Assembly: GCF_030929505.1 (NCBI RefSeq)
Contig: NZ_JAVFVV010000032.1
Coordinates: 1 to 41,308, forward strand
Source of the DNA: Mesorhizobium sp. LHD-90
Lineage (GTDB): Bacteria > Pseudomonadota > Alphaproteobacteria > Rhizobiales > Rhizobiaceae
Reading direction: 5' to 3'
DNA length: 41,308 bases
The notes under the pieces are model-generated. The model searched no databases. It was not told the DNA's origin and was given only the letters and a program-made list of their open reading frames with translations. Position numbers and translations under genes: made by a program. Shown here in pieces: positions 34,911 to 41,308 of this stretch. Position 1 is the first letter of the stretch. Every line of letters starts with the position of its first letter.

Positions 34911-35390
34911 TCAGCCGCGCTCCTTCAGCAGCCGGCCTTTTTCGCGCGACCAGTCGCGCTGCTTTTCGGTCTCGCGCTTGTCATGAAGTTTCTTGCCACG
35001 CGCCACGCCGAGCAAAAGCTTCGCGCGGCCCTTGTCGTTGAAATAGATCTTCAACGGCACCATGGTCATGCCGTCGCGTTCGACGCTCTGGGTCAGCCGC
35101 GACATCTGGCGCTTGTTGAGCAGCAGCTTGCGACGTCGGCGCGGCTCGTGGTTGAAGCGATTGGCCTGCAGATATTCGGGCAGGTAGGAATTGATCAGCC
35201 AGATCTCGCCGCCTTCATTCGAGGCGTAAGAATCCTGGATGTTCGCCTGTCCCTGGCGCAGCGATTTCACCTCGGTGCCGGTCAGCACGAGACCAGCCTC
35301 GACCGTGTCGAGAATCTCGTAGGAGAACCGCGCCTTCCGGTTCTCGGCCACGGTCTTGTTGTTTGGGTCGGCTTTCCTGACCTGGTTCAT
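34911..35390 (-). CDS. smpB: SsrA-binding protein SmpB
   Basis: This 159-residue protein binds tmRNA and brings it to stalled ribosomes for trans-translation. The conserved features are [39 protein letters not shown], the [12 protein letters not shown] patch and the basic C-terminal tail [25 protein letters not shown] that enters the decoding centre. Length and order are normal. It follows dapA by 25 bp and is probably in the same transcript. Confidence 0.97.
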   Translation of the reverse strand: MNQVRKADPNNKTVAENRKARFSYEILDTVEAGLVLTGTEVKSLRQGQANIQDSYASNEGGEIWLINSYLPEYLQANRFNHEPRRRRKLLLNKRQMSRLTQSVERDGMTMVPLKIYFNDKGRAKLLLGVARGKKLHDKRETEKQRDWSREKGRLLKERG

Positions 35391-35415
35391 CGTGCCATCA
35401 AATGATGCGCCGGCG

Positions 35416-36297
35416 TCAATTGATCAAGCCGGCGTGCTTCATCGCCGCTTCGATCTGCTCGGCGGTGCCCTGTTCCACCGTGGTCAGCGGCGAGCGCACG
35501 ACATTCTCCACCCTGCCCAGCCGCGACAGCGCGTATTTCGCGCCAGCAAGGCCCGGCTCGATGAAGATCGCCTTGTGCAGCGGCATCAGCCGGTCCTGCA
35601 GTTCCAGCGCCTTGTTCTTGTCGTTGGCGAGCGTCGCCTCCTGGAACTCGGCGCAGAGCCGCGGCGCAACATTCGATGTCACCGAGATGCAGCCGACCCC
35701 GCCATGGGCGTTGAAGCCGAGCGCCGATGCATCCTCGCCGGAGAGCTGGATGAAATCCTTGCCGCAGGTGAGCCGCTGCTCCGACACGCGCTCGACCTTG
35801 CCGGTCGCGTCCTTGACGCCAGCGATATTCTTGAAGTCGTGGGCAAGCCGGCCCATCGTCTCCGGCGTCATGTCGATCACCGAGCGCGGTGGGATGTTGT
35901 AGATGATGACCGGCAGTTTCGTCGCCTTGGCGACGGCCGCGAAATGCGCGTAGAGGCCGCGCTGCGTCGGCTTGTTGTAGTAGGGCGTCACCACCAAAAC
36001 GGCGTCGGCGCCGGCCTTCTCCGCATATTGCACAAGGCCGATGGCTTCCTCGGTGTTGTTGGACCCGGCGCCGGCCACCACCGGCACACGGCCTTTGGCG
36101 GCTTCCACGCAGGCCTTCACCACTTGGCGGTGCTCCTCGTGCGACAGCGTCGGCGACTCGCCGGTGGTTCCGACCGGCACGAGCCCCCGGGTGCCTTCCG
36201 CGATCTGCCATTCGACCAGATCGCGGAACGTTTTCTCGGCCAGCGCCCCGTTCTTGTCGAACGGCGTCACAAGCGCGGTCAACGAACCTCTCAACAT
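35416..36297 (-). CDS. dapA: 4-hydroxy-tetrahydrodipicolinate synthase
   Basis: This 293-residue TIM-barrel enzyme condenses pyruvate with aspartate semialdehyde in the lysine/diaminopimelate pathway, supplying cell-wall precursors. The Schiff-base Lys162 lies in GVKDATG, Tyr133 of the proton relay in IIYNIP, and GTTGES (43-48) binds the substrate carboxylate. The start at 36297 ([13 protein letters not shown]) matches the family; the open frame continues 50 codons upstream without similarity. It is divergent from the lytic transglycosylase gene. Confidence 0.96.
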   Translation of the reverse strand: MLRGSLTALVTPFDKNGALAEKTFRDLVEWQIAEGTRGLVPVGTTGESPTLSHEEHRQVVKACVEAAKGRVPVVAGAGSNNTEEAIGLVQYAEKAGADAVLVVTPYYNKPTQRGLYAHFAAVAKATKLPVIIYNIPPRSVIDMTPETMGRLAHDFKNIAGVKDATGKVERVSEQRLTCGKDFIQLSGEDASALGFNAHGGVGCISVTSNVAPRLCAEFQEATLANDKNKALELQDRLMPLHKAIFIEPGLAGAKYALSRLGRVENVVRSPLTTVEQGTAEQIEAAMKHAGLIN

Positions 36298-36524
36298 CTG
36301 GTCAAACTCCTCGGCAACCTGCCGGCTGCGTTCATGGTTTCGATCGGGCCGCGTTCTAGAGGAAAGCGGGGCCGCGCACCATAGTCTTGACATGGTGCTG
36401 CCGCAAGGATCGCCCAGGGCACAATCCCAGCCCAAGGCCGGCCGCATTTACAGGCCATTCACCATAGACATCTAGCATGCCAGCACCCGTTCCTCATTGC
36501 ATTGGGTCAGGACAAGGAAGTCCG

Positions 36525-38555
36525 ATGGGCACAGGCTTCAGGAGGCATTGCCGCTCGCTGCTCGTCGCAGCGCTCGCCTCGGCCGTGCCTGCGCCGGCCA
36601 TCGCGGCTACGCTCGACGGACAGACGACCGCCGGCATCCCGATCGCCGTAACCGGCAAGGGCGACCGCATCGGCGGTAATACCAGCGCCCGGTTGAAGGC
36701 CGGCCTCGACGCGCTCGCATCCGGTGACGTCGCCCAGGCGCGCGCCATCCGCGACAGCCTGCGGAAATCCGCACTCGACCGCCACATCCTCGCCTGGGCG
36801 ATCGCGCTGAAGGGCAGTGTGCTCGTGCCCAGCACCGACATCGCCGCGGCCGCCGAAACGCTGCGCGCCTGGCCAGGCGCCGAGGCTTTTCGGCGCAACA
36901 GCGAGCGCGCGCTGTTGCGCGAAAAGCCCTCCCCGCAAGTCGTGATCAAGGCCTTCGGCGGCATACCACCGTTGACGGCGCAAGGCGTGATCATCCTCGC
37001 CCGGTCCCACGTCGCACTCGGCGACCTCGACGGCGCGCGCGCCGTGTTGTCATGGTTCTGGCGGACCGAAAAGCTTGAAGCTGCGGAGGAGGTTGCGATC
37101 ATCGGCGAGTTCGGCGCGGTCATTCCGGCCGAGGATCACCGCATCCGCATGGAGCGCATGCTTTATGCCGGCAGGGTGAAGTCGGCCGGGCGCGTTGCTG
37201 CGGTCGCGGGCGCCAAATCCTTGTTCGACGCCTGGTCGGCGGTGGCAAGGAACGACAAAGCAGCCGGCAAGCTGCTGGATGCCGTTCCGGCGGCGCAGCG
37301 GGACGCGGGCTACCTGTTCGCCAAGGCCAGATATCTGCGGCGGAGCGACAAGATCGCGGAAGCGGCGGCCGTCGTGCTGAAGGCGCCGAAGGACCGCGCG
37401 GCGCTGATCGACCCCGACGCCTGGTGGATCGAGCGGCGGGCGATTTCGCGCGAACTGGTCGATCAGGGCGACATCAAGACCGCCTACAAGGTCGCCGCCG
37501 CGCATGCCGCCGAAAGCGCCGTCAACCAGGCCGACGCGGAGTTCCATGCCGGCTGGTACGCCTTGCGGGGACTGAGCGACGCAAAAACCGCTTCAGAACA
37601 TTTTACGCGCATCGCCGAGGCTGCGGACGGGCCGATCTCGCTCGCGCGCGCCTATTACTGGCTTGGCCGTGCGGCGGAGGCCGGCGGCCCGGGGAGCGCC
37701 AGAATCTATTACGAGCGCGCGTCGACCTACGGCACCAGCTTCTACGGCCAGCTTGCGGCGGCCAAGATCGGTCGGGCGACGATCAATGCCGCCGCGCCTA
37801 TACCGAGCGAGGGCGACCGCAAAACCTTCGCCGCCCGCGAGGCGGTGCGCGCCATCCAGCGGCTGGAGAGCGCCGGCTACGCAAACCTTGCCGACAGGCT
37901 CTACCGCGAGCTTGCCGGGCAACTGACCAGCCCGGGTGAACTGGCGCTGTTGACTGCGCTGGCCGAAAGCCGCGGCAACCATTTTCTGGCACTCAAGGTC
38001 GCCAAGGCCGCCGCCGGACGCGGCATCGAAATCGGCGTGCTGTCGCACCCGGTCGGTGCAATTCCGTCCTCCGCCAACATTTCCGGTTCCGGCAAAGCGC
38101 TGGCCTATGCGATCGCCCGCCAGGAGAGCGAGTTCAATGTCGGCGCGGTGTCCGGGGCGGGCGCACGCGGTCTCCTGCAACTTATGCCGGACACCGCCAG
38201 GGACGTCGCCAAGAAGGCCGGCCTTGCTTTTTCCTCGCAAAAGCTCACGACAGACGCCGGCTACAACGCCACGCTGGGTGCGGCTTTCCTCGGCGAACAA
38301 CTCGGCAGGTTCAGCGGTTCCTACGTGCTCACATTTGCCGGCTACAATGCCGGTCCGGGCCGCGCGCGGGAATGGATCAAGCGGTATGGCGACCCGCGCG
38401 GCAAGGATCTCGAAACGGTGGTCGACTGGATCGAGCGCATCCCCTTCGCCGAGACACGCAGCTATGTGCAGCGGGTGATGGAAAACTATCAGGTCTACAA
38501 GATGCGCCTGACGGGCTCATTCGACATCGCCCGCGACCTCGTCGACGGACGCTGA
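36525..38555 (+). CDS. Soluble lytic murein transglycosylase (Slt family)
   Basis: This 676-residue periplasmic enzyme cleaves peptidoglycan to 1,6-anhydromuropeptides. A signal peptide occupies about 1-28 (RSLLVAALASAVPAPAIAA). A long alpha-helical U-shaped region follows (about 45-500), as in Slt70. The catalytic SLT domain is C-terminal: IARQESEFN with the catalytic Glu534, GARGLLQLMPDTA, and FAGYNAGPGRA. The start ATG 36525 has AAGGAAG upstream; the ATG at 36477 has no ribosome site and would bury the signal peptide. It is divergent from dapA. Confidence 0.94.
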   Translation: MGTGFRRHCRSLLVAALASAVPAPAIAATLDGQTTAGIPIAVTGKGDRIGGNTSARLKAGLDALASGDVAQARAIRDSLRKSALDRHILAWAIALKGSVLVPSTDIAAAAETLRAWPGAEAFRRNSERALLREKPSPQVVIKAFGGIPPLTAQGVIILARSHVALGDLDGARAVLSWFWRTEKLEAAEEVAIIGEFGAVIPAEDHRIRMERMLYAGRVKSAGRVAAVAGAKSLFDAWSAVARNDKAAGKLLDAVPAAQRDAGYLFAKARYLRRSDKIAEAAAVVLKAPKDRAALIDPDAWWIERRAISRELVDQGDIKTAYKVAAAHAAESAVNQADAEFHAGWYALRGLSDAKTASEHFTRIAEAADGPISLARAYYWLGRAAEAGGPGSARIYYERASTYGTSFYGQLAAAKIGRATINAAAPIPSEGDRKTFAAREAVRAIQRLESAGYANLADRLYRELAGQLTSPGELALLTALAESRGNHFLALKVAKAAAGRGIEIGVLSHPVGAIPSSANISGSGKALAYAIARQESEFNVGAVSGAGARGLLQLMPDTARDVAKKAGLAFSSQKLTTDAGYNATLGAAFLGEQLGRFSGSYVLTFAGYNAGPGRAREWIKRYGDPRGKDLETVVDWIERIPFAETRSYVQRVMENYQVYKMRLTGSFDIARDLVDGR

Positions 38556-38640
38556 ACCTCGCCCCCGGCAACTCTCAAACAGGCGGTTTGACCCCGGCAG
38601 CCTCGCCCGATAGCACTCCTTCGGCAACCGGAGGATTCCT

Positions 38641-39528
38641 ATGACAGGTGGCGCAGGTTTCGACGACTTCTTTTACACCTCCAAGGACGGGCTGCGGCTG
38701 CATGCCAGGATCTACGGGCATGACGCGGGAGGCGGGCGACCGATCATTTGCCTGCCCGGCCTGACACGGAATGCACGGGATTTTCATGAGGTTGCGCTCT
38801 TTCTCTCAACTGCCGCGAATGCGCCGCGCAAGGTCATCGCCTTCGACTATCGCGGGCGCGGCGCCTCGGCCTACGACCCGGAATGGAAGAACTATAACAT
38901 CGTCACGGAAGCCGGCGACATCCTTGCCGGCCTGGACGCACTGGAAATAGGCGAGGCAGCCTTCATCGGTACGTCACGCGGCGGCCTGATCATCCATATG
39001 CTGGCGGCGATGCGACCAACCATGCTGAAGGCCATCGTCTTCAACGACATCGGCCCGGAAATCGAGGCGGAAGGTTTCGCCCACATCCGTTCCTATCTGG
39101 AGAACCCAAGGCCCGTCGCCAGCTTCGCGGAAGCCGAGGCCGCCCAGCGCGCGGTTCACGGGGCCGACTTCCCCGCCCTGACAGACGCGGACTGGGTTCG
39201 CCTGGTGCGAGCGCTTTATCGTGATGAAAACGGCCGGCCGCTCGCGGACTACGACCCGGAGTTGGTCAATACGGTGGTGGCGCTCGACCTGCGCCAGCGC
39301 CTGCCGGCGATGTGGGACCAGTTCGACCTGCTCGCCGGCATTCCGCTGCTGCTGATCCGCGGCGAGAATACGCGGCTGCTTTCCACCGAAACCGTGGCGG
39401 AGATGGAGCGGCGGCATCCGGGCATGGAGACCGTCACGGTCGCCGGACAAGGCCATCCGCCGCTGCTGGAAGCCGGCGACCTGCCCGAACGGATTGCCGG
39501 CTTCATCGCGCAGGCGGAAGGACGATGA
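38641..39528 (+). CDS. Alpha/beta hydrolase
   Basis: This 295-residue alpha/beta-hydrolase has no signal peptide. ICLPGLTRNARDF is the oxyanion-hole loop, FDYRGRGAS follows strand 4, GTSRGG holds the nucleophile Ser112, and GQGHPP the catalytic His272. At the usual acid position after strand 6 the sequence reads RGENTRLLS, where an Asp is often seen; Glu242 or another residue may take that role. The cap (about 140-220) is helical. The substrate is unknown. GGAGGATTCCT just before ATG 38641 is a good ribosome site. It follows the transglycosylase by 85 bp. Confidence 0.9.
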   Translation: MTGGAGFDDFFYTSKDGLRLHARIYGHDAGGGRPIICLPGLTRNARDFHEVALFLSTAANAPRKVIAFDYRGRGASAYDPEWKNYNIVTEAGDILAGLDALEIGEAAFIGTSRGGLIIHMLAAMRPTMLKAIVFNDIGPEIEAEGFAHIRSYLENPRPVASFAEAEAAQRAVHGADFPALTDADWVRLVRALYRDENGRPLADYDPELVNTVVALDLRQRLPAMWDQFDLLAGIPLLLIRGENTRLLSTETVAEMERRHPGMETVTVAGQGHPPLLEAGDLPERIAGFIAQAEGR

Positions 39529-39570
39529 ACGGCATTCGGGTGCCAGGCGGCGCAGCGTCGTGCACTCTAC

Positions 39571-39597
39571 AAAAACCCGGCGGTCGCCCGCCGGGTT
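39571..39597 (-). terminator. Intrinsic terminator of the porin gene
   Basis: The stem AACCCGGCGG / CCGCCGGGTT has a 4-base loop, and on the minus strand it is followed by a T-run (the A5 at 39571-39575). It lies 25 bp after the porin stop. It also lies after the plus-strand hydrolase gene and may stop that transcript too, though the plus-strand T-run is interrupted. Confidence 0.85.
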
Positions 39598-39621
39598 CCT
39601 TGGTCGCCCCTGAAAGGTCGA

Positions 39622-40728
39622 TCAGAACGTGCGCTGGAAGCGGACGTTGACGCCCCAGGCATCGGAGTCGTCCACGTCGAAATTGTCGACATAGGCGATT
39701 TCCGGTGTGATCGTGAAACCGGGAACCAGATCGTAGGCGACGTTGGCGGCGATCGAGAAGTTGTCGAAGTCGTCATAGCCGACTTCGGCGTTGAAGGTCG
39801 CCTTCTCGTTGAACTTCACCGCCGTGCCGCCCCAGACGGCCCAGTCGCCCTGCCACGGAGCGTACCAGTTCGCGCCGCTGTCGGGGCCGGGATCTCCGGC
39901 GTCGCCACCCGAATCCCAGGCGGCCATCACGAACACCGAAGCGGTCTCGGTGATGTTGAAGTCCACTCGGCCCTTGACCGCGACTTCTTCCTGCCAGGTG
40001 TCGTAACCTGCGACCAGGGCGACCTTGCCCCAGCCCTGCGTCAGCGAGATACCGCCGACGACGTAAGGCGCATAGTCCTCGGTGATGCCGGCGCCGTCGA
40101 AGCCCTCGTCCTCGTCGCCCTGTTCCAGGGCGATGCCAGCCGAAAAGCCGTTCGCGCCGGTATAGGTGTAGGCGATCTGCAGCGTCGAGAAAGGACCATA
40201 AGGGACCAGACCGTCGTTCAGCACGCCCGACGAATAGTCGGTGAAGGTGGAGAAATAGGAGTCGTTCTTGCCGATGCGGAAGCCGCCCAGTTCGACATAG
40301 GCGAATTCCAGGAAGGTGTCGTCATCCATGTCGTAGCGGCTGGCGACGGAACCGTCTGCGTTGAACTCCGCATTCGAGGACTGGTAGTTGAAATTGACCT
40401 GCGCGTAGGAGCGCAGCGTGCCGAGTTCCGTCTCCGAGCGCGCGTCGAGACGAAGCTGGGCGCGCACGCGGTTGTTGTAGGTCTCGTCGCCCGAGTTCGA
40501 GATGCGCTCGAACAGGTCGCCGCCACGCAGGTCGACGCGGACATAACCGCCGATCTTCAGGCAGGTCTCGGTGCCGGGCAGGTAGAAGAAGCCCGAACCA
40601 TAGACGTCGCACACACGGACATATTCGACGGGTTCAGGCTCGGCGACGACCACGGCGTCGGCCGCACGGGCGCCGGTGACCGCGGCGAGCGCCGCGCCGG
40701 AACCGAGCAGAAGGGTCTTGAAGTTCAT
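39622..40728 (-). CDS. Porin (rhizobial Omp2-type outer-membrane beta-barrel)
   Basis: This 368-residue outer-membrane channel for small solutes has a signal peptide MNFKTLLLGSGAALAAVTGARA (1-22), then AADAVVVAEPEPVEYVRVCDVYGSGFFYLPGTETCLKIGGYVRVD, the standard start of the alphaproteobacterial porin family with its Cys pair. The rest alternates polar and hydrophobic residues as expected for a 16-strand barrel, with acidic loops (NSGDETYNN, DSGGDAGDPGPDSG). It ends in Phe (QRTF), the outer-membrane assembly signal. The start at 40728 has GGAGA upstream; the open frame runs 54 codons further into the promoter region. A second porin with a matching 3' end starts at the window edge. Confidence 0.95.
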   Translation of the reverse strand: MNFKTLLLGSGAALAAVTGARAADAVVVAEPEPVEYVRVCDVYGSGFFYLPGTETCLKIGGYVRVDLRGGDLFERISNSGDETYNNRVRAQLRLDARSETELGTLRSYAQVNFNYQSSNAEFNADGSVASRYDMDDDTFLEFAYVELGGFRIGKNDSYFSTFTDYSSGVLNDGLVPYGPFSTLQIAYTYTGANGFSAGIALEQGDEDEGFDGAGITEDYAPYVVGGISLTQGWGKVALVAGYDTWQEEVAVKGRVDFNITETASVFVMAAWDSGGDAGDPGPDSGANWYAPWQGDWAVWGGTAVKFNEKATFNAEVGYDDFDNFSIAANVAYDLVPGFTITPEIAYVDNFDVDDSDAWGVNVRFQRTF

Positions 40729-40757
40729 CAGGTAGTCTCCAGTCAGTACGGGTTGAA

Positions 40758-40773
40758 CCTTCATTGCTGAAGG
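40758..40773 (-). promoter_or_regulatory. Small hairpin in porin leader
   Basis: CCTTCA-TTGC-TGAAGG forms a perfect 6-bp stem 30 bases upstream of the porin ATG. It is in the expected 5' untranslated region and could affect mRNA stability or small-RNA control of the porin. No experimental evidence is visible. Confidence 0.35.
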
Positions 40774-40849
40774 ATGGCGTTCCCCACCGTCACCCTTTAT
40801 TCCCATGCGATTGCTCGCATCCCTTCTCTCCGAATCCACCTTACTCGTC

Positions 40850-40879
40850 GAACCGACCGGTTCAATCAAACCGATCGGT
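40850..40879. promoter_or_regulatory. Tandem palindromes upstream of the porin gene
   Basis: GAACCG-AC-CGGTTC (40850-40863) is a perfect 6-bp inverted repeat, and ACCGATCGGT (40870-40879) is a related perfect palindrome whose centre is 18 bp away. Both share the core ACCGaYCGGT. Two similar palindromes at nearly two helical turns suggest cooperative binding of a dimeric regulator, for instance of the TetR type, about 120-150 bp before the porin ATG. Confidence 0.5.
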
Positions 40880-41242
40880 ACGACGGGCAAACTCGGATGC
40901 TATTTTCAGTTGCGTTGCACAAAAGCCACGTTCGATCGACGGGCCACCAGAATACGGACGCTCCTCCGCGTGCCGGAGGGCACTCGAAGCAGACGAGACA
41001 AAACGTTGTTATAACTTAAATTTTTAGCCCAGAAGATCGCATGCTGCGTAGAACCGGGTGTCGAATTGGCTCGTCGCCGCTTCGTCCGGCTCGCTCTGCG
41101 ATGCGATGTGGTCAGCGCTTGGGATGCCCGACCGTAAGTCAAGGCGACATTGTCGAATCATTGGCAACGGCGTCCACGCGAGCGCCCCTCGCCGCCCGGC
41201 GCGCGGCAGCGTCGAGCCATGCTCGCCGGAGCTTTGGCCAAC
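40880..41242. other. Gene-free remainder of the porin intergenic region
   Basis: The 566 bp between the complete porin and the next porin's stop hold the leftward porin promoter on the right of the tandem palindromes, and an AT-rich stretch near 41003-41026 (AACGTTGTTATAACTTAAAT). Short open frames here lack ribosome sites and recognisable products. Confidence 0.45.
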
Positions 41243-41274
41243 AAAAAACCCGGCGGTCGCCCGCCGGGTTTTTT
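41243..41274. terminator. Bidirectional intrinsic terminator of the second porin
   Basis: A stem AACCCGGCGG / CCGCCGGGTT with loop TCGC is flanked by A6 on the left and T6 on the right, so it can end transcription from both strands. It is nearly identical to the hairpin at 39571-39597 and lies 20 bp beyond the stop of the partial porin. Confidence 0.85.
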
Positions 41275-41294
41275 GGTCACCCCTGAAGGGTCGA

Positions 41295-41308
41295 TCAGAA
41301 CGTGCGCT
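41295..41308 (-). CDS. Second porin, 3' end only (cut by window edge)
   Basis: Only the last codons are inside the window: R-T-F-stop on the minus strand, with the stop at 41295-41297. The DNA from 41243 to 41308 matches 39571-39635 with only a few differences (one extra A, CC to TT, G to A, A to G), and the latter is the 3' end and terminator of the complete porin. The gene is therefore almost certainly a tandem porin paralogue reading in the same direction. Its degree of identity beyond the edge cannot be seen. Confidence 0.75.

Overview
This looks like a chromosomal segment of an alphaproteobacterium of the order Hyphomicrobiales, most like Mesorhizobium, Aminobacter or a relative. The DNA is GC-rich. 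The gene order rel-pyrE-acpS-lepB-rnc-era ... recO, the MNFKTLLLGS-type porin, and families typical of rhizobia (TIGR02301, DUF2778/Tlde1) all point that way. This placement is inferred from gene content and was not checked by a database search.

Layout. 1-250: intergenic DNA with palindromes. 251-3526 (minus): a tightly coupled operon of a VOC protein, four tandem GFA-family zinc proteins and a proline iminopeptidase. 3611-5041: cysS. 5593-8924: a small ORF, an SRAP (YedK/HMCES-type) protein, a NUDIX hydrolase and three small or exported conserved proteins. 8927-11836: a dihydroorotase-like amidohydrolase divergent from ygfZ and an HD hydrolase. 11846-11988: a palindromic TA-flanked element. 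12039-15604 (minus): an RTX-repeat protein, a DUF4087 protein, a RimK-type ATP-grasp ligase and a GNAT acetyltransferase. 15808-17117: an ECF sigma/anti-sigma pair. 17316-21451: a DUF2339 membrane protein, a thioesterase and recO. 21712-24183 (plus): DUF1326, DUF2182, a MITE-like element and a nucleoside deaminase, lying between recO and era. 24316-30538 (minus): era, rnc, lepB, acpS, pyrE, rel, rpoZ. 30836-32937 (plus): a NYN protein, a family 5 uracil-DNA glycosylase and an ArsR/SRPBCC pair. 32958-36297 (minus): a Tlde1-domain protein, smpB, dapA. 36525-39528 (plus): a lytic transglycosylase and an alpha/beta hydrolase. 39622-41308 (minus): one complete porin and the last codons of a second one with a near-identical 3' end.

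Most of the window is core housekeeping: translation, stringent response, RNA processing, protein secretion, cell wall and DNA repair. The parts most worth a second look are the four-copy GFA operon, the SRAP protein ending in a likely sliding-clamp motif (QFSLF), the genes separating era from recO with a MITE beside a 12-codon ORF, the RimK/GNAT pair, the ArsR operator that surrounds its own start codon, and the porin duplication with tandem palindromes upstream. No tRNA, rRNA, CRISPR array, prophage or complete insertion sequence was recognised.
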